Counted from the stretch's first letter, positions 51,410 to 60,593 are shown. The stretch is DNA of 64,000 nucleotides from Paenibacillus sp. FSL R7-0273 (GCF_000758625.1 NZ_CP009283.1:2801501-2865500), one strand, 5' to 3'. Made by a program: numbers and translations. Notes: generated from the sequence alone by a model not told the origin.

Positions 51410-52165
51410 CTATCCGCATTCAATGACAACACCAGCCTGCCGGTACTGCTCTGCGGCTGCCTGTGACAGTCCCTTGTCTGTCAGGATTACATCCACCTGC
51501 TCCAGCGAGGCGAAGGTACGCAGGGCAACCTGGCCGAATTTATGATGGTCGGCTGTGGCGAATACCTTGCGGGCGGTTTGGGTCAGCGCCTGCTTGTAGT
51601 CAAGGGAATCTCCGGTATATACGGAAAGTCCGTGTGTAATATGTATGGCTGTAGCAGACAGAAACGCTTTCTCTATATTCAGGCTCTGTACATAAGCAGC
51701 GGCTTCCGGACCGGCCAATATGTTGCGGACACGGTAGCCGCCCGGCACAACGAGGCGGATCTGATCCTTGCGCACCAGCTCGCTGATGATGTATACGTCA
51801 TTGGTGATGACCGTCAGCGGCATGTTGTCCAGCCGCCGGGCAATCTCCAGTGTTGTGCTGCCTCCGTCCAGGGCGATAATATCGTCTTGGACGATATGAG
51901 TCAGTGCCAGCAGGGCGATCTCTATTTTCTCTGCGGCATGCTTATCGAGCGGCTGTCTGGAGCCCAGAATGCCGAACTGGTCACTCTGCGCGAGCACCGC
52001 TCCCCCATGGATGCGCTGAATCAGCCCCTGCTCCTCCAGTCTGCTCAGATCCTCGCGGATGGTTTTTCCGGTTACCTGTAGTTTATCGCTAAGCTCATTA
52101 ACCGTTACATTCTTCCGGTTCAGGATCACTTTCATAATCATTTCATGACGCCGCATCGGATTCAT
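51410..52165 (-). CDS. DeoR/GlpR-family transcriptional regulator
   Basis: A 251-residue repressor with an N-terminal winged helix (RHEMIMKVILNRKNVTVNEL, GKTIREDLSRLEEQGLIQRIHGGAV) and a DeoR sensor domain of the ISOCOT fold (DDIIALDGGSTTLEIARRL, VITNDVYIISEL, DSLDYKQALTQTA). Such proteins sense sugar phosphates. It is divergent from the rhamnose mutarotase gene, with a 446-base gap that contains repeated GTTCATT elements near the mutarotase promoter. Control of rhamnose genes is plausible but not shown. Confidence 0.9.
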   Translation of the reverse strand: MNPMRRHEMIMKVILNRKNVTVNELSDKLQVTGKTIREDLSRLEEQGLIQRIHGGAVLAQSDQFGILGSRQPLDKHAAEKIEIALLALTHIVQDDIIALDGGSTTLEIARRLDNMPLTVITNDVYIISELVRKDQIRLVVPGGYRVRNILAGPEAAAYVQSLNIEKAFLSATAIHITHGLSVYTGDSLDYKQALTQTARKVFATADHHKFGQVALRTFASLEQVDVILTDKGLSQAAAEQYRQAGVVIECG

Positions 52166-52270
52166 ACGTCAGCCTCAACTTTCCGTGTGTGGTTACTATA
52201 ATCTATCGTTCTATATTCACTATTCTATATAAGCCCGCTCTATTAATAAAGAGCAGTGTGCTGCCAGGCG

Positions 52271-52346
52271 ATTAAGTGGATAATTGTCATCTATTTCCGG
52301 GGCGTGCCCCGTCAGAAGGGCTTTAGATGGAAAAAGGTCACTTAAT
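52271..52346. repeat. Nested inverted repeats in the deoR-rhaM gap
   Basis: Three nested perfect arms: ATTAAGTG/CACTTAAT (52271-52278, 52339-52346), CATCTA/TAGATG (52288-52293, 52324-52329) and GGGGC/GCCCC (52299-52303, 52306-52310). Together they could fold as one 76-base imperfect hairpin. No coding function is seen. The rest of the gap also holds AGGTGG...CCGCCTAA-type short inverted segments near 52390. Confidence 0.55.
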
Positions 52347-52525
52347 TCTACTGATTTTGCCCCTAAGCCAGAGTTTTCGTATAAATAGGTGGCATTTTTC
52401 CGCCTAATACTAAAAAAAGATGAGAAATAGCTGAATTAGGTGGCGAAAATCCAACTAAATGCCATGGAGCTGGACTGGCTATAAGCGGAGAAATCCTCTG
52501 CAACGTTTAACTTTGTTTATTAATC

Positions 52526-52564
52526 TTCAAAAAAGTTCATTTATAACATATAATGTTCATTATA
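52526..52564 (+). promoter_or_regulatory. rhaM promoter with two GTTCATT direct repeats
   Basis: TTCAAA (52526-52531), a 17-base spacer and a perfect TATAAT (52549-52554). GTTCATT occurs at 52535 and again at 52555, exactly 20 bp apart (two helical turns) and flanking the -10 box. Direct repeats in the promoter are typical of DeoR-family operators, and a DeoR gene is divergent here. Confidence 0.55.
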
Positions 52565-52611
52565 GTTTATTTAAGTTCCTTCCAACCCTATTATGTCTGG
52601 AGTGCTGAACA

Positions 52612-52926
52612 GTGATTAGAAAAGCTAGTGTTATGCGTGTTTACCCCGAGCATTATGAAGAGTACAAGCGCCGCCATGATGAGCTATGGCCGGAGATGGC
52701 TGAAGAGCTGAGAAACCACGGCTCCAACAACTATTCCATTTTCCTCGACGAAGAGACAGGCAATCTGTTTGCTTACGTGGAGATTGAGGATGAAGCGAAG
52801 TGGGACCAGATGTCAGAGACCGAGATTTGCCGGAAATGGTGGGTCTACATGGAGCCGCTGATGGAGACCAATCCGGACAACAGCCCGGTATCCAAGAGCC
52901 TTAAGGAAGTTTTTTACCTGAAATAG
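52612..52926 (+). CDS. rhaM: L-rhamnose mutarotase
   Basis: A 104-residue ferredoxin-like-fold enzyme interconverting alpha- and beta-L-rhamnose. Recognisable family blocks: [22 protein letters not shown] (with the active-site His and Tyr), [20 protein letters not shown], and the C-terminal [19 protein letters not shown]. Start GTG at 52612 with CTGGAGTG about 9 bases upstream. It is a single gene with its own promoter. No other rhamnose catabolic genes (rhaA, rhaB, rhaD) are in the window, so the pathway must be completed elsewhere. Confidence 0.93.
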   Translation: MIRKASVMRVYPEHYEEYKRRHDELWPEMAEELRNHGSNNYSIFLDEETGNLFAYVEIEDEAKWDQMSETEICRKWWVYMEPLMETNPDNSPVSKSLKEVFYLK

Positions 52927-52929
52927 CCC

Positions 52930-53043
52930 CCTGAACTGGAATGTTTTATGACGCGGGGACAGGCCTCGGGCATACAGATGACTAGCGCAGCGCAAAGTCA
53001 TCCACATTGCTTCGAGGCTTTCCTTGAAGGCGGAAAGTTCAGG
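52930..53043. repeat. Long nested inverted repeat downstream of rhaM
   Basis: A 114-base element with three nested arm pairs: CCTGAACT/AGTTCAGG (52930-52937, 53036-53043), GCCTCG/CGAGGC (52963-52968, 53013-53018, extendable by two pairs) and GATGACT/AGTCATC (52977-52983, 52996-53002). A GCGC-rich centre is also self-complementary. It could be a structured RNA, a mobile palindromic element or a 3'-UTR structure. Confidence 0.55.
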
Positions 53044-53090
53044 TCGCCGTACCCGCGGGTGACTGGCATGATAATAAGTTTGCTGTATTG

Positions 53091-53122
53091 ACCCGGTAGC
53101 CGTTAGGCTGCCGGGTTTTTTT
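53091..53122 (+). terminator. Terminator downstream of rhaM and the inverted-repeat element
   Basis: ACCCGGTAGCC (53091-53101) pairs with GGCTGCCGGGT (53106-53116), with one G-T pair and loop GTTA, followed by a run of Ts. It is 165 bases past rhaM, so the inverted-repeat element at 52930-53043 is probably transcribed. Confidence 0.85.
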
Positions 53123-53199
53123 CGTGTAAATTGACGCCTTGTTAAAATCAATGCGGAGTCAGCTGTGCGGCGGGGCGAAGATGAATTGTATGAAATGAA

Positions 53200-53380
53200 A
53201 GGCAAAAATGCCTTTGATTCCGGCGTATGGTGTGGAAATGGCGGAATGAGAGGCAGAAATGCCTTTGATTCCGGCACATGGTGCGGAAATGGCGGAATGA
53301 GAGGCAGAAATGCCCTTGATTCCGGCGTATGGTGCGGAAATGGCGGAATGAGAGGCAGAAATGCCCTTGATTCCGGCGTA
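53200..53380. repeat. 51-bp tandem repeat, 3.5 copies
   Basis: Copies begin at 53200, 53251, 53302 and 53353 (the last partial, about 28 bases). Each starts AGGCAGAAATGCC, itself a small GGCA/TGCC palindrome, then TTTGATTCCGGC. The period is a multiple of three, so one frame (from 53195) encodes a 17-residue repeat like MRGRNAFDSGVWCGNGG. There is no ribosome site, and the downstream part of that frame is not protein-like, so coding is doubtful. The rest of the gap up to 53690 shows only the ribosome site of the next gene. Confidence 0.75.
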
Positions 53381-53690
53381 GGTGCTCGTTACTCCCAGCC
53401 TAGTGGAAACAATCCTTTAAGCCTGCCACAATGCAACCCGCATGAACGTCATGCCGTTCTAATGAGCCCGGAAAAAGGGGAAGCTATAACAGAAAAAACG
53501 CCAATACGATTTAAAATTTAGTACAGGATAACTTTGCTGCAAATTTGAACGGTCTCGATAAATTTCAACCTTCCTCACTTTTTCTCTACTGCCGCCGGGG
53601 GACTGCTCTGATAATATGAGGTCAGAAAGAACGAACCACCACCACTAAGCCAGACAAACCAAACATAACGATCTTTGAGGGGGATTCATC

Positions 53691-55034
53691 ATGAACAAAG
53701 GTTTACTCTCAGGCAGAAATGCACTTTTGGCCGGGGCACTTGCAGCAACGGCTGTACTCAGCGCATGCGGCAGCAATAACAGCAGCAATACAGCATCCGA
53801 AGGAAATAATACGCCGGCAGCAGGCGGGGAGCAGGTAACACTGCGCGTCTTCTCTAACCTTCCGGACCGTAAATCGGGACAGGGCCTGGCAGAGCAGATG
53901 GTCATTGACAATTACACGAAAGAGAATCCGAATGTCAAAATCGAGCTGGAAACGCTGGCCGAGGAGCCGTTCAAAAACAAGCTGAAAGCCTACATGGCCT
54001 CCAACGAGCCGATTGACGTCACGATGGTACACGGCGGCGCCGAGCTGAACACGCTGGTACAAGCCGGTTATGTAAAAGAGCTCGATCCTGCAGCCTACGA
54101 AGGTGAAGCCTTCAGCTTCCTGCCGGGCGTATATACCTCCTTCACGTTCAACGATAAGCTGTATGGCCTTCCGCGCAACAGTGACTATGAAGTAATCTAC
54201 TACAACAAACGGCTGTTTGAAGAAAATAACATCAAAGTACCAACTACCTATGCTGAGCTGATCGAAGCAGGCAAGCAGTTCCGGGAAAAGGGCATTGAGC
54301 CGATGTCAATCAACGGTAAGGATCTGTGGAGCTTCGGCGCATTCTTCCAGGATCTTGTGATCCGGGTTGGCGGAGACCAGAACCTGATGCTGGATGCCGT
54401 AGCCAGGAAGAAGGATTTCACCACAGACGAAACCTTTAAAAAAGCGGCGGAGCTGCTGGGCGAGGCCCGAGACAGCGGACTGTTCCAGGCTTCGTACATG
54501 ACCTCTGACTACGGCGCATCCCAGAACCTGTTCACCCAGGAGCGGGCAGCCATGTGGTACATGGGCTCATGGGAAGCAGGGATGGCGACTAACGAAAATC
54601 TTCCGCAGACCTTCCGCGATAATGTAGCGGTGCTTAAGTTCCCGGTAGTGGACGGCGGCAAAGGCAAGAACACGGACCTGCTGGCCTGGAACGGCGGCGG
54701 CTACTCTCTGGTGAACAGCTCCAAGCATCCGGAGGAAGCCAAGAAATTCTTCGATTATCTGATGAGCGCGGGTCAATGGGCCAAAACCGTATGGGATATC
54801 GGTGCTGCTGTTCCTGCCCAGACCTATCAGCTGAACGGGAATGAAAGCAGCCTTCAGAAGGAACTGACAGAAGTGCTTACCGGTGCGACTACTACTGCTG
54901 GCTCGCTGGGTCTCGATTACGGAACACCGAAATTCAAGGACGATTCCCAGAATGCTTTCGGCAAATTCTTTGCCGGCGGCTCCACGGCGGAGCAGCTGCT
55001 TGGCGATCTGCAGTCTGCGGCGGCTTCCCAGTAA
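53691..55034 (+). CDS. Sugar ABC transporter solute-binding lipoprotein (family 1)
   Basis: A 447-residue extracytoplasmic binding protein of the oligosaccharide (MalE-like) class. The signal peptide has the lipobox LSAC, followed by a Ser/Asn-rich linker. Binding-protein blocks include LETLAEEPFKNKLKAYMASN, YGLPRNSDYEVIYYNKRLFE and AMWYMGSWEAGMATNENLP. It is followed by two MalF/MalG-type permeases and GH42 and GH43 enzymes, so the ligand is probably a galactose- or xylose/arabinose-containing oligosaccharide. AGGGGG precedes the ATG. The ATPase subunit is not in the operon, as usual for MsmX-dependent importers. Confidence 0.92.
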   Translation: MNKGLLSGRNALLAGALAATAVLSACGSNNSSNTASEGNNTPAAGGEQVTLRVFSNLPDRKSGQGLAEQMVIDNYTKENPNVKIELETLAEEPFKNKLKAYMASNEPIDVTMVHGGAELNTLVQAGYVKELDPAAYEGEAFSFLPGVYTSFTFNDKLYGLPRNSDYEVIYYNKRLFEENNIKVPTTYAELIEAGKQFREKGIEPMSINGKDLWSFGAFFQDLVIRVGGDQNLMLDAVARKKDFTTDETFKKAAELLGEARDSGLFQASYMTSDYGASQNLFTQERAAMWYMGSWEAGMATNENLPQTFRDNVAVLKFPVVDGGKGKNTDLLAWNGGGYSLVNSSKHPEEAKKFFDYLMSAGQWAKTVWDIGAAVPAQTYQLNGNESSLQKELTEVLTGATTTAGSLGLDYGTPKFKDDSQNAFGKFFAGGSTAEQLLGDLQSAAASQ

Positions 55035-55136
55035 GACGAACCCTTTAACAACTATAAAGATAACGGTACGGACAAGGGCAGGGAACTTAAGTGAACTCCC
55101 TGCCCTTTGTCCGTCCGGAGGATGGAGGAAACGCCC

Positions 55137-56027
55137 ATGCATAAAGTGCTTAACAACAAGCTGGCCATCTTTCTGTTTGTTTTTCCCGGCATTTTACTTT
55201 TCGCACTAACCTTTCTGGCCCCGATTGTACTGAGCGGTTACTACTCATTCCGCGATACGCTTGCACCCGGAACGAATTCGACGTTTATCGGACTTGGCAA
55301 TTATACCGAGCTGCTGTTTCATGACAGCCGCTTCTGGCTTTCCTTACGCAATGCGGTTCTGCTGGGCCTGGGTTTTATTATTATCCAGCATCCGATTGCC
55401 ATTTTCTTCGCCATTATGCTGGACCGGATCGGCGGTAAAGCCGAGAAGTGGTTCCGGACCATTTTCTTCATTCCCAGTGTCATCTCCGTCGTGGTTATTT
55501 CAAAAATGTGGCTATCCCTGCTTGATCCGACCTTCGGCGTGCTTAATAAACTGCTTGATTCTGTAGGACTTGGCGCTCTAAAGCATGCCTGGCTGGGCGA
55601 CAGCAGCACTGCACTCGTCTCCATGCTGGTCATTCTGATCTGGGCCGGCTTCGGCTGGGGCCTTCTGTTCTACTATGCGGGAGTCAAGGGTATCCCGGAA
55701 GACCTGTATGAAGCGGCATCTCTGGATGGTGCCTCCGGCTTCAAACTGCATCTGCGCATCACCGTCCCGCTGCTTATGCCGGTCATTACAGTTCAGATAA
55801 CACTGGCAATGATCACTGCCTTGAAGCAGATGGAGATGGTATTCCTGACCACCAACGGCGGTCCCGGCGACTCTACCCAGTTCCTCGCTGTGTATCTGTA
55901 TAACAAAGCTTTTTCGGCCAGCCAGTACGGCTATGCCAATGCCATATCCATCCTGTTCATTGCCGTGTGTCTGCTGTTCACTTACCTGAGCAACAAGCTG
56001 ACCCGCAGCGATGCTACCGAATACTAA
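55137..56027 (+). CDS. Sugar ABC transporter permease, MalF-like
   Basis: A 297-residue membrane permease. The start at 55137 is supported by GGAGGAAA 8 bases upstream; the earlier in-frame start at 55107 overlaps that site region. Hydrophobic N-terminus LAIFLFVFPGILLFALTFLA, six helices, and the EAA loop YEAASLDGASGFKLHLRITVPLLMP (residues about 198-222) that docks the ATPase. Partner of the next gene. Confidence 0.92.
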   Translation: MHKVLNNKLAIFLFVFPGILLFALTFLAPIVLSGYYSFRDTLAPGTNSTFIGLGNYTELLFHDSRFWLSLRNAVLLGLGFIIIQHPIAIFFAIMLDRIGGKAEKWFRTIFFIPSVISVVVISKMWLSLLDPTFGVLNKLLDSVGLGALKHAWLGDSSTALVSMLVILIWAGFGWGLLFYYAGVKGIPEDLYEAASLDGASGFKLHLRITVPLLMPVITVQITLAMITALKQMEMVFLTTNGGPGDSTQFLAVYLYNKAFSASQYGYANAISILFIAVCLLFTYLSNKLTRSDATEY

Positions 56028-56039
56028 GGGGGAAGCACC

Positions 56040-56864
56040 ATGAAGAAAAATACTAAAATCATGCTCTGGCTGTTCTTCCTGATCATCGCCGCGGTGCAGC
56101 TGTTCCCGTTCATCTGGCTGGTGAACTTTTCTTTTACAAGCAGCAGCGAGTTCTATTCCTCCAGCATTCTGAAATGGCCGGATGCCCCGCAGTGGCAGAA
56201 CTACATTAACGCGTGGGTGGACGGCAAGTTTGCCCGGTATTTCTTCAACAGCTTTTTTGTAACGGCGGTTACGATTGTACTGACGGTTGTTCTATCACTT
56301 ACGCTGGGCTATGCGTTTACACGGATGCAGTGGAAGCTGCGCTCCCTGTTCTTTACTGTAATCCTGCTCGGCATTATGATTCCGATTCATGCGACACTGC
56401 TGCCTAACTTTGCTATTTTTAAATCGCTGGGCTTAACGGATTCCTATCTCGGACTGATTCTTCCTTATACTGCAGTCTCTGTACCGCTCGGGACCTTTAT
56501 GCTGACAGGCTTTCTGCGCTCCATTCCTAAAGCGATGGAAGAATCGGCAGTAATCGACGGCGCGAACATTTACCGGATTGTATTCGGCATAATTGCCCCG
56601 CTGACCGCTCCGGCCCTGGTGACTATTGTCGTAACAACTTTCCTGAACTGCTGGAATGAATTTATTATGGCCTCCACATTCCTGAGCAAGGATTCGCTCA
56701 AAACGCTGCCGTTCTCGGTCATGAACTTTACCGGCCAGTATTCCTCGGATTACGGTTCACAGTTTGCGGTTATGGTGCTGACCTCGGTGCCTGCGATCAT
56801 TATTTACGCCATCTTTAACGAGCAGATTACCAAAGGGGTTACTGCAGGCGCGGTGAAGGGCTAA
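56040..56864 (+). CDS. Sugar ABC transporter permease, MalG-like
   Basis: A 274-residue permease of the MalG type. It begins IMLWLFFLIIAAVQLFPFIW, and the EAA loop is MEESAVIDGANIYRIVFGIIAP. It lies 12 bases after the MalF-like gene, with AGGGGGAAG before its ATG. Together with the binding protein and an ATPase encoded elsewhere it forms the importer feeding the two glycosidases that follow. Confidence 0.93.
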   Translation: MKKNTKIMLWLFFLIIAAVQLFPFIWLVNFSFTSSSEFYSSSILKWPDAPQWQNYINAWVDGKFARYFFNSFFVTAVTIVLTVVLSLTLGYAFTRMQWKLRSLFFTVILLGIMIPIHATLLPNFAIFKSLGLTDSYLGLILPYTAVSVPLGTFMLTGFLRSIPKAMEESAVIDGANIYRIVFGIIAPLTAPALVTIVVTTFLNCWNEFIMASTFLSKDSLKTLPFSVMNFTGQYSSDYGSQFAVMVLTSVPAIIIYAIFNEQITKGVTAGAVKG

Positions 56865-56900
56865 GGATACGTTACTTTAGGTCAAAAGGAGAATGAAGCA

Positions 56901-58904
56901 ATGGATAAGCTGCTATATGGGGTTGCCTATTACGATGAATACATGCCTTACGAGAGGCTTGCTGAAGATATCCGCATGATGAAAGAGGCAGGAATCAATA
57001 CTGTGCGGATTGCCGAATCTACCTGGAGCACGCATGAGCCGCAAAACGGGGTGTTCGACTTCACATCCGTAGACCGCGTACTTGATGCTATGCATGAGGC
57101 CGGTATCCATGTCATTGTCGGAACGCCGACCTACGCCATTCCTGCCTGGATGGTCAAGGAGCACCCGGATGTGCTGGCAGTCACTGCGGCGGGACGCGGG
57201 AAATACGGTGCCCGGCAGATTATGGACATCACGCATCCGGTCTACCTGTTCTATGCCGAGCGGATCATCCGCAAGCTGCTGGAGCGGGTGCATAAGCATC
57301 CGGCAGTCATCGGCTACCAGACCGATAATGAAACCAAGCATTACGAGACAGCGGGCGACAATGTCCAGCTGAAATTTGTGAAATATATGCGGAATACCTA
57401 CGGAACCCTGGAAACAATCAACCATCAATTCGGTCTCGATTACTGGAGCAACCGGATCGACAGCTGGGAGGACTTTCCGTCCGTAGCCGGTACGATTAAC
57501 GGTAGCCTGGGGGCTGAGTTTGCCCGTTTCCAGCGCGGGCTGGTGAATGATTTTCTGGCCTGGCAGGTGTCGATAGTTAATGAGTACAAGCAGCCGGGTC
57601 AATTCGTAACCCAGAATTTCGACTATGAGTGGAGAGGGCATTCCTTCGGCGTTCAGCCTTCGGTGGACCATTTTGCAGCGGCTGAGCCGTTCGATATTGC
57701 CGGTGTGGATATTTATCATCCTTCCCAGTCTGAGCTGACCGGGGCCGAGATCGCTTTTGGCGGAGATATTTCACGCTCCGTGAAGCGCAGCAATTATCTG
57801 GTATTGGAGACACAGGCCCAGGCCTTTCCGCAGTGGACACCTTATCCGGGGCAGCTCCGGCTGCTGGCTTTCAGTCATATCGGCTCTGGTGCGAACATGG
57901 TGGCTTACTGGCATTGGCACTCGATCCACAATTCCTTTGAAACGTATTGGAAGGGGCTGCTCAGCCATGATTTTCTGCCTAACCCGGTTTATAAGGAAGC
58001 CTGCACGGTTGGAGCAGATTTCGCACGTCTAAGCCCGCAGCTGACCGGACTCGTGAAGAAGAACAAAATCGCCTTTATGATCAGCAACGAGGCGCTGTCG
58101 GCGATGGAATGGTTCAAGCTGCCGGACGGCAAGAATTATAATGATGTGGTGCGCTGGCTGTATGATGCGTTCTACCGGATGAATGCGGAATGTGACTTTA
58201 TCCAGGCTTCCAGCCCGTATCTCCATGAATATGCTCTGATTGTCGTGCCGGCTCTGTACGCGGTATCGGATGAAGCACTGTTGGCGCTTAATGAGTATGT
58301 GAAGGGCGGCGGCCACGTCCTGTATTCCTTCAAAAGCGGCTTTACCGACGAGCAGGTCAAGGTGCGCACGGTGCAGCAGCCGGGCATCATCAGCGAAGCC
58401 TGCGGAATGGGCTATAGCATGTTTGCCACGCCGGGTGCAGAGACCGGACTTACCGGGAGATTGTTCCCGCAAGGCGGAGCCGGTACGGTCAGCAGCTGGA
58501 TGGAGCTGCTGGTTCCGGGAACCGCTGAAGTGCTCGCCTCCTATGACCATCCGGAATGGGGCAATTATGCGGCGGCCACGCGGAATACCTTCGGCGAAGG
58601 TACAGCAACCTATGTCGGCTGTATGATGGACTCTGCCGATCTGGCCGTTATCGTGCGCGATACACTACAGACAGCCGGATTGTGGGCAGAGCAGCAAGAA
58701 TATGTTTTCCCGCTGATCGTGAAATCCGCAGTTAACCGTGATGGGGCTCCGGTCAGATTCTATTACAACTACTCCGGCAAACAGGTGACGGGAGTACGTC
58801 CGGTCAAAGGTGGAATTGAATTGCTCTCAGGTAACGTAGTTGCTGCAAAAAGTGAGCTTGAGTTTGCGCCTTGGGGTGTGCAGATTATTTTGGAGCAGGT
58901 ATAG
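56901..58904 (+). CDS. Beta-galactosidase, glycoside hydrolase family 42
   Basis: A 667-residue cytoplasmic enzyme hydrolysing beta-galactosides. GH42 blocks: GVAYYDEYMPYERLAEDIRM at the N-terminus, RIAESTWSTHEPQNGVFDF, the acid/base E144 in IGYQTDNETKHYE and the nucleophile Glu in NYLVLETQAQAF. The central GATase-like trimerisation domain (CDFIQASSPYLHEYALIVVP, YVKGGGHVLYSFKSG) and a small C-terminal beta domain are present. The acid/base motif TDNETKH differs from the usual IDNEYG, which may point to a non-lactose substrate such as galactan or an arabinopyranoside. It is cotranscribed with the importer. Confidence 0.9.
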   Translation: MDKLLYGVAYYDEYMPYERLAEDIRMMKEAGINTVRIAESTWSTHEPQNGVFDFTSVDRVLDAMHEAGIHVIVGTPTYAIPAWMVKEHPDVLAVTAAGRGKYGARQIMDITHPVYLFYAERIIRKLLERVHKHPAVIGYQTDNETKHYETAGDNVQLKFVKYMRNTYGTLETINHQFGLDYWSNRIDSWEDFPSVAGTINGSLGAEFARFQRGLVNDFLAWQVSIVNEYKQPGQFVTQNFDYEWRGHSFGVQPSVDHFAAAEPFDIAGVDIYHPSQSELTGAEIAFGGDISRSVKRSNYLVLETQAQAFPQWTPYPGQLRLLAFSHIGSGANMVAYWHWHSIHNSFETYWKGLLSHDFLPNPVYKEACTVGADFARLSPQLTGLVKKNKIAFMISNEALSAMEWFKLPDGKNYNDVVRWLYDAFYRMNAECDFIQASSPYLHEYALIVVPALYAVSDEALLALNEYVKGGGHVLYSFKSGFTDEQVKVRTVQQPGIISEACGMGYSMFATPGAETGLTGRLFPQGGAGTVSSWMELLVPGTAEVLASYDHPEWGNYAAATRNTFGEGTATYVGCMMDSADLAVIVRDTLQTAGLWAEQQEYVFPLIVKSAVNRDGAPVRFYYNYSGKQVTGVRPVKGGIELLSGNVVAAKSELEFAPWGVQIILEQV

Positions 58905-58929
58905 CGGATAGAGGGGAGGAGGGAGTACA

Positions 58930-60582
58930 TTGACTAGCGTTAAAATTCAAAATCCGGTACTGAAGGGCTTTAATCCCGATCCGTCGATTCTCCGTGTCGG
59001 TGACGATTATTATATGGCGACATCCACCTTTGAATGGTTCCCCGGTGTGCAGATTCATCATTCCAGAGATTTGGTGAACTGGCAGACGCTCTGCTATGCG
59101 CTGGACCGGCCGGATCAGCTGGATATGAAGGGGATCGAGGCCTCCGGCGGTGTCTGGGCACCGTGCCTGACCTATGATGAGCAGGAGCAGATCTTTTACC
59201 TGATTTACACGATTATGAGAAGCACAAACGGCAACGCGTTTGACCTGGACAATTATGTGGTCACGGCCAAAAGCATTCTTGGCCCCTGGTCGGAGCGCAT
59301 CTATCTCAACAGTTCCGGCTTCGACCCTTCACTGTTCCATGATGATGACGGGCGTAAATGGCTGGTTAACCTGGAGTGGGAGACGCGCAAAGGGTACGAG
59401 CATCCCGGCTCAATAGTTATTCAGCAGTATGATCCGGTGCGGCAGGAGCTGATTGGCACAGCGCGCAGCATTTTCCGCGGGGCAACGGATATGGGCTGCA
59501 TGGAGGCTCCGCATATCTATAAGCGGGACGGCTATTACTATATGATGACCGCTGAGGGCGGGACCGGCTTCGGGCACGGTGTTACTATGGCGAGATCGCG
59601 CGAATTGTTCGGACCTTACGAGTCCGACCCGTGTAATCCGATTATTACATCCGCCAGGCTGGTTAATCTGGACCGGCGGAATGTGGATGATTACCTTAAG
59701 CCGTACCAATATAACCCGGATTCTCTGCTGCAAAAAAGCGGGCACGGCTCGCTGGTGGAAACGCAGAACGGGGAGTGGTACATCGCGCATCTATGTGCCC
59801 GGCCGGTGCTGCCGCAAATCCGCAGTATGCTGGGCAGAGAAACGGCCCTTCAGGCATGTGAATGGACGGAAGACGGCTGGCTGCGCATGATTGGCGGCGG
59901 ACAAACGGCCCTGACCGAGGCTCCCGCTCCTGAGCTCACGCCTCATCCGTTCGCACCGGAACCGGCCAGAGAGGACTTTGACAGCGGGAAGTGGAACCTT
60001 CACCTGAGCTCCCTGCGCGTTCCGATTGACGAGGATTGGGCCTCCCTGTCGGCCCGGCCGGGCTACCTGCGGCTGCGCGGGCGGCAATCGCTATTCTCGT
60101 TGCATGAGCAAAGCCTGGTGGCACGCCGCCTGCAGTCCGTTAATGCAACGGTAGAGACCTGTGTGGAGTTTACGCCGGAGAACTATCATCAGTCAGCCGG
60201 ACTTACGCTCTTCTATGACCAGAATATGTTCTACTATCTGCGGATTTATTATAGTGAGAGCCTTGGAGGGAAGTGTCTGGGTATCCTGTACGCCGACAAC
60301 GGCACCAAGGTTGAGCTTACGGAGTCCCGGCTGCCGGTCGCGAATTGGGAAAGAGTCTATCTCCGCGCCGAGCTAAGTGAGGGAATGCTGACCTTCTCCG
60401 CCTCGCCGGACGGGGAGCAGTGGCAGCAGGTGGGCCCGGAGCTGGACGGCACCAAGTGCTCAGATGAATACTCCACCTCCGGACATTTCACCGGCGCCTT
60501 CGCCGGGATCAACTGCCAGGATTCCTACCGCAGACAGATCACAGCCGATTTCGATTACTTTGAGTATCGGGAGCATAATTAA
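58930..60582 (+). CDS. Beta-xylosidase/arabinosidase, glycoside hydrolase family 43
   Basis: A 550-residue inverting enzyme of the five-bladed propeller type with a C-terminal concanavalin-like domain (from about residue 345, EDFDSGKWNLHLSSLRVP). Catalytic residues: base D17 in FNPDPSILRVGDDYYMATST, pKa-modulating D132 in SSGFDPSLFHDDDG and acid E192 in MGCMEAPHIYKRDGYYYM. It starts with TTG after GGAGGGAG. No signal peptide, so it acts on imported xylo- or arabino-oligosaccharides. It is the last gene of the sugar operon, 25 bases after GH42, and is followed by a terminator. Confidence 0.92.
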   Translation: MTSVKIQNPVLKGFNPDPSILRVGDDYYMATSTFEWFPGVQIHHSRDLVNWQTLCYALDRPDQLDMKGIEASGGVWAPCLTYDEQEQIFYLIYTIMRSTNGNAFDLDNYVVTAKSILGPWSERIYLNSSGFDPSLFHDDDGRKWLVNLEWETRKGYEHPGSIVIQQYDPVRQELIGTARSIFRGATDMGCMEAPHIYKRDGYYYMMTAEGGTGFGHGVTMARSRELFGPYESDPCNPIITSARLVNLDRRNVDDYLKPYQYNPDSLLQKSGHGSLVETQNGEWYIAHLCARPVLPQIRSMLGRETALQACEWTEDGWLRMIGGGQTALTEAPAPELTPHPFAPEPAREDFDSGKWNLHLSSLRVPIDEDWASLSARPGYLRLRGRQSLFSLHEQSLVARRLQSVNATVETCVEFTPENYHQSAGLTLFYDQNMFYYLRIYYSESLGGKCLGILYADNGTKVELTESRLPVANWERVYLRAELSEGMLTFSASPDGEQWQQVGPELDGTKCSDEYSTSGHFTGAFAGINCQDSYRRQITADFDYFEYREHN

Positions 60583-60593
60583 CACCACAGCAG

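Noticed and set aside
53200-53380. CRISPR array
   Set aside because: Units are contiguous 51-bp tandem copies with no variable spacers and no cas genes nearby.
53195-53521. A repetitive protein encoded by the 51-bp repeats
   Set aside because: The frame is open but lacks a ribosome site, and the part after the repeats is not protein-like; kept as a repeat and a finding only.
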